This document shows, piece after piece, positions 20,621 through 29,234 of a stretch of 64,000 nucleotides of DNA; positions within the stretch are counted from its first letter, which is position 1; every line of letters begins with the position of its first letter. The notes under the pieces were generated by a model that was not told the DNA's origin, did not search any database, and worked only from the letters and a program-made list of their open reading frames with translations. The stretch is from Mycolicibacterium aichiense (GTDB taxonomy: Bacteria > Actinomycetota > Actinomycetes > Mycobacteriales > Mycobacteriaceae): NCBI RefSeq assembly GCF_010726245.1, contig NZ_AP022561.1, positions 5,394,001-5,458,000 on the forward strand, read 5' to 3'. The translations under genes were made by a program, and so were the position numbers.

Positions 20621-21679
20621 CTATGGCTCGACAGTGACCTTGATCGCCTCGCCGCTCTTGACGATTTTGAAGGCGTCGAGCACGTTGTCGAGCGAAATAT
20701 GTCGGGTGATCAGGTCTTTGACAGGGACCTGCCCGGTGGAGATGTACTCGAGCGCACGCTTGTTGTGCTCGGGCGCTGAGCCGTTCGCGCCGTGGATGTG
20801 CAGCTGGCGGTAGTGCACCACGTTCGAGTCGCAGGTGATGGTCGGGTTGGTCTTGGGTAGGCCACCGAAGAAGGAGATGCGCCCGTTGCGCGCGGCCATC
20901 GCGATCGCCTGCTCCTGGGTGATGTTGGCGGCCGTCGCGGTGATGATCACATCGGCGCCACGGCCGCCGGTCAGCTCCATGACCTTGGCGACGACGTCGA
21001 CGTCGGCGGCGTTGATCACCCCGTCGGGGTGGACTGCGTCAGCAGACATCGCCAGGCGGCTGTCGTTGACGTCGACGAGATACACCGGTCCACACTTGTG
21101 CACGCCGCGGGCGATCCGGATGTGCATACAGCCGATCGGGCCCGCGCCGAAGACGACGACGGTGTCGCCCTCCTCGATGCCCAGCAGCTCCTGGGCATTG
21201 ATGGCGCACGCGAAGGGCTCGGCGGCGGACGCCTCGTCGAAGCCGACGTTGTCGGGAATCCGGTTCAGCCCGTCGACGGCGAGGACCTGCTTGGGAACGA
21301 TCATGTACTCGGCGAAACCGCCGTCGTACTGGTAGCCGACCGACGTCTGGTTCTGGCACACCGCCATCCAGCCCCTGCGACATTCGTGGCAATGCCCGCA
21401 CGGCACCGCGGCGATGACCTGCACCCGGTCGCCGATCTGCCAGTCGCTGCCGTAGGTCTGATTGACCTCGGCCCCGACCTCGACGACCTCGCCGGCGATC
21501 TCGTGGCCGATCGTCCGCGGCGGGGTCAGGTTCTGGTGGCCGTTGTAGAAGATCTTGACGTCGGTGCCGCACGTCGAACAGTTGCGAACCCGGATCTTGA
21601 CCTCATCAGGCCCGCAGGTGGGCTCCGGGACATCCTCGAGCCGGACATCCTCGGGTGCGTAGAAGCGCAGGGCTTTCAT
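20621..21679 (-). CDS. Zinc-dependent medium-chain (polyol) dehydrogenase
   Basis: 352 aa MDR-family oxidoreductase. Catalytic zinc ligands are Cys37 (CSTCGTD) and His59-Glu60 (TIGHEIAGEV); structural zinc Cys94, Cys97, Cys100 and Cys108. The nucleotide fold is VVVFGAGPIGCMHIRIA. Closest in pattern to sorbitol, threonine or galactitol-1-phosphate dehydrogenases. It diverges from a mannitol-type PTS permease and is likely the enzyme that oxidises the imported polyol or its phosphate. There is no classical MtlD in the window. The ATG at 21679 (MKALRFYAP) has GGAAGGA upstream and is preferred over the longer open frame. Confidence 0.85.
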   Translation of the reverse strand: MKALRFYAPEDVRLEDVPEPTCGPDEVKIRVRNCSTCGTDVKIFYNGHQNLTPPRTIGHEIAGEVVEVGAEVNQTYGSDWQIGDRVQVIAAVPCGHCHECRRGWMAVCQNQTSVGYQYDGGFAEYMIVPKQVLAVDGLNRIPDNVGFDEASAAEPFACAINAQELLGIEEGDTVVVFGAGPIGCMHIRIARGVHKCGPVYLVDVNDSRLAMSADAVHPDGVINAADVDVVAKVMELTGGRGADVIITATAANITQEQAIAMAARNGRISFFGGLPKTNPTITCDSNVVHYRQLHIHGANGSAPEHNKRALEYISTGQVPVKDLITRHISLDNVLDAFKIVKSGEAIKVTVEP

Positions 21680-21813
21680 GGCGATCGTCCTTCCTACGGG
21701 TGAGCTGACCCACACTCTAACGATATTCCGGGCACAAAACCACAGCCATTTCTGCCCGTTTATGACCGGATGCTTGCATCCATGCCCATATGTGGGTTTT
21801 ACTGGTCGTTAGA

Positions 21814-21829
21814 TGTGATCGGCATCACC
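21814..21829. promoter_or_regulatory. CRP-like site in the mannitol operon promoter
   Basis: TGTGATCGGCATCACC, matching the TGTGA-N6-TCACA palindrome except for the last base. It lies 21-36 bases before the TTG start of the PTS gene, where it could act on the promoter. A near-identical element occurs at 48658-48673. Confidence 0.55.
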
Positions 21830-21849
21830 GAAGAATCGGAGGCACCGAG

Positions 21850-23844
21850 TTGTCCACCACCGAGACACCACCGCGGACCGGGGCACGGGTTCATGTTCAG
21901 AAGCTGGGCACGTCGCTGTCGAACATGGTCATGCCCAATATCGGCGCCTTCATCGCCTGGGGCCTGATCACCGCCCTGTTCATCAAGGCCGGCTGGCTGA
22001 CCGGGATCTTCCCGGGTCTGCGCGATCCGGGCGGTTGGGTGGCCAAGATCGGCGGCTGGGGGGACTTCGCCGACGGCGGCATCGTCGCGCCGATGATCAC
22101 CTACCTGCTGCCGATCCTGATCGGAGCCACCGGCGGCCGGATGGTCTACGGAATCCGCGGTGGCGTGGTCGGCGCAATCGCGACCATGGGCGTGATCGCG
22201 GGCACCGACATCCCGATGTTCCTCGGCGCGATGATGATGGGGCCTCTCGGCGGTTGGGTGATGAAGAAGGTCGACGCCATCTGGGACGGCAAGGTTCGCC
22301 CCGGCTTCGAGATGCTCATCGACAACTTCTCGGCCGGCATCGTCGGGCTGATCCTGGCCGCCTTCGGCTTCTTCGGAATCGGTCCGATCGTGTCGGGCTT
22401 CAGCCACGGCGCCGGCCGGGTGGTGGATTTCCTGGTCGCCCACGACCTGCTGCCACTGACGTCGATCTTCATCGAGCCGGCCAAGGTCCTGTTCCTCAAC
22501 AACGCGATCAACCACGGGGTACTCACGCCGCTGGGCACCACTCAGGCCCTGCAAACCGGCAAGTCCGTGCTGTTCCTACTGGAAGCCAATCCCGGCCCCG
22601 GACTGGGAATCCTGCTGGCGTTCATGGCATTCGGACGAGGTGCCGCCAAGGCATCGGCACCGGGCGCGGCGATCATCCAGTTCTTCGGCGGCATCCACGA
22701 GATCTACTTCCCGTACGTCCTGATGAAGCCCAAGCTGATCGCCGCCACCATCCTCGGCGGCATGACCGGCATCTTCATCAACGTGCTGTTCGGATCCGGA
22801 CTGCGCGCACCGGCCGCACCGGGCTCCATCATCGCCGTCTACGCCCAGACCGCCACCGGTAGCTACCTCGGTGTCACGCTGTCGGTAGTGGGCGCCGCTG
22901 CAGTCTCATTCGCGGTGGCCGCGCTCCTGCTCAAGACCGACCGCTCCGACGACGACGGAGACCTGGCCGCCGCGACCGCGGGCATGGAGGCACTCAAGGG
23001 CAAGAAATCGAGCGTGTCCTCGGCGCTGGTGGGATCCGCCGACGGGGCTGCATTTGCCGGCTCCGCCGACGGGGCCCCCATCACCAACATCGTGTTCGCC
23101 TGCGACGCCGGAATGGGCTCGTCGGCGATGGGCGCTTCGGTGCTGCGCAAGAAGGTTCAGGGGGCCGGCTTCTCCGACGTCAAGGTGACCAACCAGTCCA
23201 TCGCCAATCTCACCGACACCTACGGACTGGTGGTCACTCACCGGGATCTGACCGCACGCGCACGGCAGAGGACACCGTCGGCGGTCCACGTCTCGGTGGA
23301 CAACTTCATGAACGCGCCGCAGTACGACGAGATCGTCGAGCTGCTCGGAAAGGCCAACGGCGGCAACGGCACTGCGGCCACTTCGGTCGAACCAGCCGAT
23401 GAGGCACCCGGCGAGGACGTGCTGGCCCTCGAGTCGATCGTGCTGGCCGGGACGGCCACCACGCGCGACGGGGCGATCAGCGAGGCGGGCCGGTTGCTGG
23501 TGGCCGCCGGCGCGGTTGAACCGTCCTATGTGCACGCGATGCACGAGCGGGAGGGCTCGGTGTCGACCTATATGGGCAACGGCCTGGCGATCCCGCACGG
23601 CACCAACGAGGCCAAGGACGCCATTCGGCGCACCGGGATCTCGTTCGTGCGCTACGCCCAACCCATCGACTGGAACGGCAAGCCCGCCGAGTTCGTGGTC
23701 GGCATCGCCGGTGCGGGCAAGGACCACATGGCGTTGCTGACCAGGATCGCCGGGGTGTTCCTCAACAACGACGAGGTGGCCCGGCTTCGGAACGCCACGA
23801 GTGCCGACGAGGTCCGGGCGGTGCTCGGCGGCGACGGCGGGTGA
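21850..23844 (+). CDS. mtlA: Mannitol-type PTS permease, IICBA fusion
   Basis: Phosphotransferase-system permease that imports and phosphorylates a polyol, most likely mannitol. 664 aa with all three units: membrane IIC (about 1-370, several hydrophobic segments, IIQFFGGIHEIYFPYVLMKP near 285), IIB (about 410-500, phosphocysteine Cys418 in FACDAGMGSSAMG), and IIA (about 515-664, phospho-His583 in GNGLAIPHGTNEAK). This is the order of E. coli MtlA (637 aa). TTG start at 21850, with GGAGG seven bases upstream; an upstream in-frame ATG has no ribosome site. General PTS proteins (EI, HPr) are not in the window. M. tuberculosis lacks this transporter; some fast growers have PTS permeases. Confidence 0.9.
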   Translation: MSTTETPPRTGARVHVQKLGTSLSNMVMPNIGAFIAWGLITALFIKAGWLTGIFPGLRDPGGWVAKIGGWGDFADGGIVAPMITYLLPILIGATGGRMVYGIRGGVVGAIATMGVIAGTDIPMFLGAMMMGPLGGWVMKKVDAIWDGKVRPGFEMLIDNFSAGIVGLILAAFGFFGIGPIVSGFSHGAGRVVDFLVAHDLLPLTSIFIEPAKVLFLNNAINHGVLTPLGTTQALQTGKSVLFLLEANPGPGLGILLAFMAFGRGAAKASAPGAAIIQFFGGIHEIYFPYVLMKPKLIAATILGGMTGIFINVLFGSGLRAPAAPGSIIAVYAQTATGSYLGVTLSVVGAAAVSFAVAALLLKTDRSDDDGDLAAATAGMEALKGKKSSVSSALVGSADGAAFAGSADGAPITNIVFACDAGMGSSAMGASVLRKKVQGAGFSDVKVTNQSIANLTDTYGLVVTHRDLTARARQRTPSAVHVSVDNFMNAPQYDEIVELLGKANGGNGTAATSVEPADEAPGEDVLALESIVLAGTATTRDGAISEAGRLLVAAGAVEPSYVHAMHEREGSVSTYMGNGLAIPHGTNEAKDAIRRTGISFVRYAQPIDWNGKPAEFVVGIAGAGKDHMALLTRIAGVFLNNDEVARLRNATSADEVRAVLGGDGG

Positions 23845-23854
23845 GAATACCGAG

Positions 23855-24613
23855 GTGGATTCGGACACCCGCCAAGGCCGCATAGTCGAGTTCGCCCGCA
23901 CCAGGGGGCGAGTCGAGGTGGCGGCGCTGGCCGAGGAACTCGACGTCGCCGCCGAGACGATCCGCCGCGACCTGAAGGTGCTCGCCGGTCGCCGGATCCT
24001 CAAACGCGTGCACGGCGGCGCCATACCGCTGGAGACCGCGGCATTCGAATCGACCGTCGAATACCGCAGCCAGGTCGACCTCGCCGAGAAGCACCGGATC
24101 GCCGGGGCGGCCACCGAGCTGTTGCACGGAGCCGAAACGGTGTACCTGGACGAAGGTTTCACTCCCCGGCTGATCGCCGAACGGCTGGCCGATCAGGAGC
24201 TGACGGTGGTGACTTCGTCACTGCTGGCCGCGGAGGCGCTGGCACACAGTGAGTCGGTGACGGTCCTGCTGCTCGGCGGCCGGATGCGGGGCCGCACGCT
24301 GGCGACGGTGGACCATTGGGCTACCGACATGCTCGGCAGCCTGGTGATCGACGTCGCTTACCTTGGCACGAACGGCATTTCGCCCGAGCATGGCCTCACC
24401 ACGCCCGACCCGGCCGTCGCCGCGGTGAAGCACATGGCAGTCAAAGTCGCCCGTCGCCGGGTTCTGGTGGCCGCGCACACGAAATTCGGCGTCAGCAGCT
24501 TCTGCCGATTCGCCGACGTGGCCGATTTCGACTCGATCGTGACCGGCACGGAGTTACCCGCCGCCGATGCCCGCCGGTATGAGGCGATGGGGCCCGCCGT
24601 CGTGCGAACCTGA
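23855..24613 (+). CDS. DeoR-family repressor of the polyol operon
   Basis: 252 aa. N-terminal DeoR helix-turn-helix (RGRVEVAALAEELDVAAETI, then RRDLKVLAGRRILKRVHGGA) and a C-terminal sugar-phosphate sensor fold (VDLAEKHRIAGAATEL, DEGFTPRLIAERL, TSSLLAAEALA, YLGTNGISPEHGLTTPD). Such repressors respond to phosphorylated sugars or polyols. Starts 10 bases after mtlA; GTG at 23855 was chosen because the homology begins there, although the ribosome site is weak. Confidence 0.87.
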   Translation: MDSDTRQGRIVEFARTRGRVEVAALAEELDVAAETIRRDLKVLAGRRILKRVHGGAIPLETAAFESTVEYRSQVDLAEKHRIAGAATELLHGAETVYLDEGFTPRLIAERLADQELTVVTSSLLAAEALAHSESVTVLLLGGRMRGRTLATVDHWATDMLGSLVIDVAYLGTNGISPEHGLTTPDPAVAAVKHMAVKVARRRVLVAAHTKFGVSSFCRFADVADFDSIVTGTELPAADARRYEAMGPAVVRT

Positions 24614-24646
24614 CTCGGCCGGGAGGCCACAAAAGGCCCCGAAAAA

Positions 24647-24979
24647 CTATGCCTCACCGCCGAGTTCATTCTGTCGCCGCTCGGCGTCGGCCCGGTCCGG
24701 TGTCATCTCAGACTGGTCCAGCCACGTCTGCACATCACCGCCAAGACGGTCGGCGGAGAGGTTGGCAAAGTCCAAGGCGAGCACCGCCATGGCTGCCAGC
24801 ACCTGCATGGCCCGCCCACTGCGGTGAATCTCTGTCATGAGTTCGCCCAGTGAGTGGTTGTCGTCGTCGCACAACGCGGAGAGGTACCGCCGGGCGTCGG
24901 CGAACTCCCGGTCGACATGCCCGGCCCGGCTACGGAAATCGTCCACCGAGGGCAGTCCGTCGGGCTGTTCGATGCTCAT
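24647..24979 (-). CDS. Small acidic helical hypothetical protein
   Basis: 110 aa, not recognised. Mostly helical and acidic, with no signal peptide. Segments such as FADARRYLSALCDDDNHSLG and a central AMQVLAAMAVLALDFANLSA suggest a small helical bundle. It converges on the DeoR gene and its 5' end faces the alpha/beta hydrolase promoter. The codon use is like that of its neighbours. Confidence 0.6.
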   Translation of the reverse strand: MSIEQPDGLPSVDDFRSRAGHVDREFADARRYLSALCDDDNHSLGELMTEIHRSGRAMQVLAAMAVLALDFANLSADRLGGDVQTWLDQSEMTPDRADAERRQNELGGEA

Positions 24980-25136
24980 GCGCGCGCCTTCCGGTGGTAG
25001 GTCAGCCGATGATCCCCCCGGTCACCACGCCGCGCCGCTACTGGCGAAACCCTAACCGCTGAACGACGCCGGGCGAGGCCGTTCAGCCGGGAACGGCCCA
25101 CCGGAGCCCTGGCGAATTCGACGGCGGAGCCTTGGT

Positions 25137-25165
25137 TACGGTACCGTAGGTTACTAGTGGGTAAC
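25137..25165. promoter_or_regulatory. Two adjacent dyads upstream of the alpha/beta hydrolase
   Basis: Perfect 12-base palindrome TACGGTACCGTA (25137-25148), then GTTAC (25150-25154) and GTAAC (25161-25165) as inverted arms around 6 bases. They end 13 bases before the ATG and just before the AGGAGG ribosome site. Probable operator; no regulator assigned. Confidence 0.5.
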
Positions 25166-25177
25166 TTAGGAGGTTCC

Positions 25178-26041
25178 ATGACTGGGCTCAAGTACGTGCG
25201 GCTGCACGGCGAACTCGTCGCCTACCGGGACAGCGGGCACGGCCCCACCCTGGTGATGTTGCATGGGATCGGCAGTAGTTCACGTACGTGGCGCGCGGTC
25301 ACCCCCCAGCTGTCCGAACATTTCCGGGTGGTGGCACCGGACCTGCTCGGTCACGGCCAGTCAGCGAAGCCGCGGACCGACTACTCGCTGGGCGCCTTCG
25401 CGGTGTGGTTGCGAAATTTCCTCGACGAGTTGGAGATTCCTCGGGCGACGATAGTGGGGCACTCCCTCGGCGGGGGTATCGGCATGCAGTTCGTTCACCA
25501 GCATCCCGAATACTGTGAACGGCTCGCGCTGATCGCCAGTGGCGGACTGGGGGCCGAGGTGGGCCTGAGTCTGCGGCTGCTCGCCTCGCCGGCCGCCGAA
25601 CTCATCGCACCGCTGATCGCACCGAAATCAGTTGTTGCCGTGGGCAATCGACTTCTGAGCCGGCTGGAATCGGTCCGGCCACCTCAGATGGCGACGACCG
25701 AGACGTGGGAAGCCTATGCCTCGCTGTCAGATCGCCCCACCCGCCAAGCATTTCTGCGCACCCTGCGCTCGGTGGTCGACTACCGCGGGCAAGCGGTCAG
25801 TGCTCGTTCACGGTTGGACGTCACCCACGGCCTGCCCGTCTCACTGGTGTGGGGCGAGCAGGACCCGATCATCCCCGTCGCCCACGCTCGGGCTGCGCAC
25901 GACGCTCTTCCCGGTAGTCGGCTGCTGATCCTGCCCGGCGTCGAACACACACCTCAGCTGGAAGCGCCCGCCGCCGTTGCGGACTCGCTCGAGGCCTTCG
26001 TCAACTCGACAGCACCGTGGACGCCGATGGCGACGGCGTGA
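25178..26041 (+). CDS. Alpha/beta hydrolase
   Basis: 287 aa. Oxyanion segment MLHGIGSSSRTW, nucleophile elbow VGHSLGGG with Ser96, acid Asp in SLVWGEQDPIIPV, and catalytic His in LPGVEHTPQLEAP. The full triad is present and in order. No signal peptide. Substrate unknown; the pattern is that of small-molecule esterases or C-C hydrolases. ATG at 25178 with AGGAGG four bases upstream. It converges on the LuxR-type gene, with 4 bases between the stops. Two dyads in its promoter suggest a dedicated repressor. Confidence 0.85.
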   Translation: MTGLKYVRLHGELVAYRDSGHGPTLVMLHGIGSSSRTWRAVTPQLSEHFRVVAPDLLGHGQSAKPRTDYSLGAFAVWLRNFLDELEIPRATIVGHSLGGGIGMQFVHQHPEYCERLALIASGGLGAEVGLSLRLLASPAAELIAPLIAPKSVVAVGNRLLSRLESVRPPQMATTETWEAYASLSDRPTRQAFLRTLRSVVDYRGQAVSARSRLDVTHGLPVSLVWGEQDPIIPVAHARAAHDALPGSRLLILPGVEHTPQLEAPAAVADSLEAFVNSTAPWTPMATA

Positions 26042-26045
26042 CGCC

Positions 26046-27008
26046 CTAGTCGCACGGGCCACGCCGGGTGAGCCGGTGGTACAGCGCGGCGGCCTCAGTT
26101 CTGTTGGCGGCACCCAATTTCCGCAGAATGTGCTTGACGTGTACTTTCACCGTGTTCTCCGTCAGGAACAGGGTGGCGGCTATCTGCGCGTTCGTCTTGC
26201 CGAGGGCGATGCTGCGCAACACATCCCACTCCCGCGGCGACAGCCGTTCCGTGGCTCGCTCGGCGCGCGGCAACGATGACACCGCGGCCAGCCGTGGTGG
26301 GTGCTGCTGGGCCGACGGGCCGCCAGGACCGTCGTCGCCGGCCCGGTCGCCCAGGGATGTCGATGCCTGGTTGATCACTTTCAGCCGGTCGGCGAGTTGG
26401 GCCCGCTCGATGGCCAGACCCAGACCGCCGGCGTACAGGCCGAGTAGGTCGCGGTCGATGTCCTGGACACTGCGGTCCGGGTAGCGGTCAGCGTGGATCA
26501 TCGCCACCGGAGCGCCCCACACATGGACCGGTGCGGCCACGTAATCGGTGGTCCGGGTGAACTTCACGATCTTGTGGAACACCCGGGGATGAGATTGCGC
26601 ATCGCACACCAGGATTGGGGCGCCACTCAGCAGCATCTCGGATTCCAGCAGTTGACCGGCCAACTGCTGAGAGTGCGCGGTTCCGAAAGCCACGAGCTGC
26701 TCGGCGAAATCGGCATCACCAGCGGTGTAGGCGTTGTGCGTCACCCAGATCCCGTGGTCGATCCTGGAGAACAGAACGCGGGTGAACCCGATTCGAGCCG
26801 CCGCCTCGGCCGCCAACCCGAGTAGATCGTTCATCGATGACGCCACAACCAGTTGCCTGACGGCATCCTGCACGCCGGCGACGAGACCGCCGGAGCCGGG
26901 CTCCTGCACGGCGCTTCGCGCCCGGGCGGTGCCGCCCACCACAGCGGGCAGACGGCTCAGCGAAGTCCCGCCAGATGTCTTCACCGCGGTGTCGAGACGA
27001 CCGATCAC
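26046..27008 (-). CDS. LuxR-type transcription factor with GAF-like sensor
   Basis: 320 aa. The middle region (about 45-220) has a GAF-like pattern (RIGFTRVLFSRIDHGIWVTH, YVAAPVHVWGAPVAMIHADR). The C-terminal LuxR helix-turn-helix is complete (LSPREWDVLRSIALGKTNAQ, then IAATLFLTENTVKVHVKHIL). There is no response-regulator receiver domain, so it senses a ligand directly (inference). GTG at 27008 is the only plausible start but its ribosome site is too close, so the N-terminus is uncertain. Divergent from the tandem-TetR gene; a short GCTG-ATAA-CAGC dyad lies between (27047-27058). Confidence 0.82.
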   Translation of the reverse strand: MIGRLDTAVKTSGGTSLSRLPAVVGGTARARSAVQEPGSGGLVAGVQDAVRQLVVASSMNDLLGLAAEAAARIGFTRVLFSRIDHGIWVTHNAYTAGDADFAEQLVAFGTAHSQQLAGQLLESEMLLSGAPILVCDAQSHPRVFHKIVKFTRTTDYVAAPVHVWGAPVAMIHADRYPDRSVQDIDRDLLGLYAGGLGLAIERAQLADRLKVINQASTSLGDRAGDDGPGGPSAQQHPPRLAAVSSLPRAERATERLSPREWDVLRSIALGKTNAQIAATLFLTENTVKVHVKHILRKLGAANRTEAAALYHRLTRRGPCD

Positions 27009-27202
27009 CTCCGCGAGCGTACGCGGTATGGTGATTTATGTCTATAGCTGATAACAGCCATGGACCCGATCGAGCAGCTGAATCTGCCACGCAATAACGC
27101 TATTTCTCTCGTCAATGTACTTGTTTGTTACGTTCTGCAACCGGCGCGGGGGCGATCTGGGAGGATGTTTCAATCCGGCCGTCAGGAAGGGACACTCCAG
27201 CG

Positions 27203-28405
27203 ATGCAGCCAACCGTCCCGGCCGTCAGACGCAGACCCAAGGACCGCAAGAAGCAGATCCTCGATCAGGCCGCCCGGCTGTTCATCGATCGCGGGTTTCA
27301 TTCGGTGAAACTGGAGGAGATCGCGGAGGCCGCCGGGGTGACGGCTCGCGCCCTGTACCGCCATTACGACAACAAACAGGCGTTGCTCACCGCGGTGATC
27401 CTGAACGCGCAGGACGAGTACCAGAGCTTTCGCAATCCTGAGGGTCGCACAGCCGAGGCGACCGCCCGCCCGCTCCATGACGAGTTGGCCGACCTGATCG
27501 CAGCGGCCGTCGAGACCCGAGCGCTGACGGTGCTGTGGCAACGCGAAGCCCGGTATCTCACCGACGACGACCGTGCCGAAGTTCGGCGGCGGATCAACGC
27601 CATCGTGGCAGGCATGCAGGCCGGCGTGCGCCTGGAGATGCCCGACCTGAGCCCCCCGCATGCCGAGCTGCGGGCGTGGGCGGTGTCCAGCACCCTGACA
27701 AGCCTTGGGCGACACAGCCTCAGCCTGCCCGGCACTGAGCTGAGGAGCGTCTTGTACCGGGCGTGCATGGCGGCCGCCCGCGCCGCACCGGTCGGGGCAC
27801 TCAAACCGATCGAGGGACCAGCAGGCCGGGAGTCGGTGGCGTTCTCGCGGTACGAGACGCTGTTGGCGGCAGGTGCGCAGTTGTTCCGTGCCCGTGGATA
27901 TCCCGCTGTGAGCACCGCAGACATCGGCAAGACCGTCGGAATCGCCGGGCCCGGCCTGTACCGTTCCTTCTCCTCCAAGCAGGCCATCCTCGACACCCTG
28001 GTACGCCGGCTCGACGAATGGTCCGCCCTGGAGTGCATCCGGGTACTCCGCACCAATAGTCCTGCGGCACAACGGCTTGGCCAGTTGGTCGCCGGGCGAG
28101 TACGGATCAGCCTGGACGACCCCGACCTGGTGTCGGTGTCGATCACCGAACTGTCCTCGGCCTCCGAGGAGGTTCGAGACAGTGTCGTCAGGAACCAGGC
28201 CGACCGCGATGGACTGTGGATCGACCTCATTCGCACACTTGTCCCGCAGACCACCGTCGCGCAGGCCCGACTACTGGTCGCGGCCGCGGTCAGCTTCATC
28301 GACGATGTTTCGCGGACATGGCATCTCACCCGCAGGACCGACGTCGCGCAGGAGATGACCGATATCGCGTTGGCGATCTTGACCAGCCAAGCCGACGCAC
28401 CCTAG
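27203..28405 (+). CDS. Double TetR-family regulator (two TetR units in one chain)
   Basis: 400 aa, twice the size of a normal TetR protein. A first helix-turn-helix at about residues 15-60 ([40 protein letters not shown]) and a second at about 220-265 ([40 protein letters not shown]), each followed by a helical ligand or dimer domain. One chain could thus form a pseudo-dimer. ATG at 27203 with GGAAGGGA upstream. Neighbours are a LuxR-type gene and the oxygenase operon, either of which it might control. Confidence 0.85.
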   Translation: MQPTVPAVRRRPKDRKKQILDQAARLFIDRGFHSVKLEEIAEAAGVTARALYRHYDNKQALLTAVILNAQDEYQSFRNPEGRTAEATARPLHDELADLIAAAVETRALTVLWQREARYLTDDDRAEVRRRINAIVAGMQAGVRLEMPDLSPPHAELRAWAVSSTLTSLGRHSLSLPGTELRSVLYRACMAAARAAPVGALKPIEGPAGRESVAFSRYETLLAAGAQLFRARGYPAVSTADIGKTVGIAGPGLYRSFSSKQAILDTLVRRLDEWSALECIRVLRTNSPAAQRLGQLVAGRVRISLDDPDLVSVSITELSSASEEVRDSVVRNQADRDGLWIDLIRTLVPQTTVAQARLLVAAAVSFIDDVSRTWHLTRRTDVAQEMTDIALAILTSQADAP

Positions 28406-28425
28406 CAGTCCGGCGACAAGACCGA

Positions 28426-29196
28426 TCACCACAGGGCCGCGAGGGTTCCGCCGTCAGCAACCTGTGTCGTCCCGTTGATCATCGACGCGTCGTCGGAGAG
28501 CAGGAATGCGACGATGCCCGCCATCTCGTCCGGTCCGGCCATCCGGCCCTGCAGACGGCCGATCATCGTGTCGGCCCCGCCCTCTCCGAGCGCCTCGTCG
28601 AACATCGTCATCGCGGTCTGTTGCATCGGGGTGTCGACGAACGCCGGCAGCAGGGCATTGGATCGCACGTTGGCCGTGCGGAGTTCGGCGGCGGTGATCC
28701 GGCTGAGGTGAATGATCCCCGCCTTCGACATCCCATAGGCCGCGGTGCCCGCGGCGGCGACCTGGCCGCCGAGTGAGGACATGTTGACGATGGCCCCACC
28801 GCCGCGCTCGACCATTCGGGGCGCAGCGTGTTTGGTGCACAGCCAGGCGCCGCGCAGGTTGATTCCGATCACCCGGTCGAAGTCAGCGACTTCGGTGTCC
28901 AGCAGCGGGGCGAAATGCACGACACCGGCGTTCGCGACCAGCTTGTCGACGCCGCCGAACTCCGCGACGCACGCCTCGACCATCCCGGCCACCTGCGACT
29001 CGTCACTCACGTCGACCTGATGACCGACGGCACCGCCGCCGATCTCGGCCGCCGCGGCCTTCGCGGTATCGGCGTTGATGTCCGCGCACAGTACCTGGCA
29101 CCCTTCGGCAGCCAGCCGTTTGGCGATGGCCAGACCGATGCCCGCACCCGCCCCGGTCACAATCGCCGACTTGCCGGCCAGGTCGGGATGCGTCAT
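28426..29196 (-). CDS. Short-chain dehydrogenase/reductase
   Basis: 256 aa classical SDR: cofactor motif TGAGAGIGLA, NAG motif LVANAGV, catalytic Ser in VNMSSLGG and YxxxK in AYGMSKAGI. It would oxidise or reduce a hydroxyl or keto group using NAD(P). Last gene of the operon that runs down from the LLM monooxygenase, 38 bases after ribA1. The counterpart in M. tuberculosis is Rv1941 (from memory). ATG at 29196 with AGGAGA upstream. Confidence 0.85.
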   Translation of the reverse strand: MTHPDLAGKSAIVTGAGAGIGLAIAKRLAAEGCQVLCADINADTAKAAAAEIGGGAVGHQVDVSDESQVAGMVEACVAEFGGVDKLVANAGVVHFAPLLDTEVADFDRVIGINLRGAWLCTKHAAPRMVERGGGAIVNMSSLGGQVAAAGTAAYGMSKAGIIHLSRITAAELRTANVRSNALLPAFVDTPMQQTAMTMFDEALGEGGADTMIGRLQGRMAGPDEMAGIVAFLLSDDASMINGTTQVADGGTLAALW

Positions 29197-29234
29197 CGCT
29201 TCTCCTCTGCGAAACCCTTGCGTGCGAGCATGTG

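Noticed and set aside
24614..24646. Terminator between the DeoR gene and the convergent small gene
   Set aside because: GGAGGCC/GGCCCC can pair only weakly and there is no T run; too poor to list.
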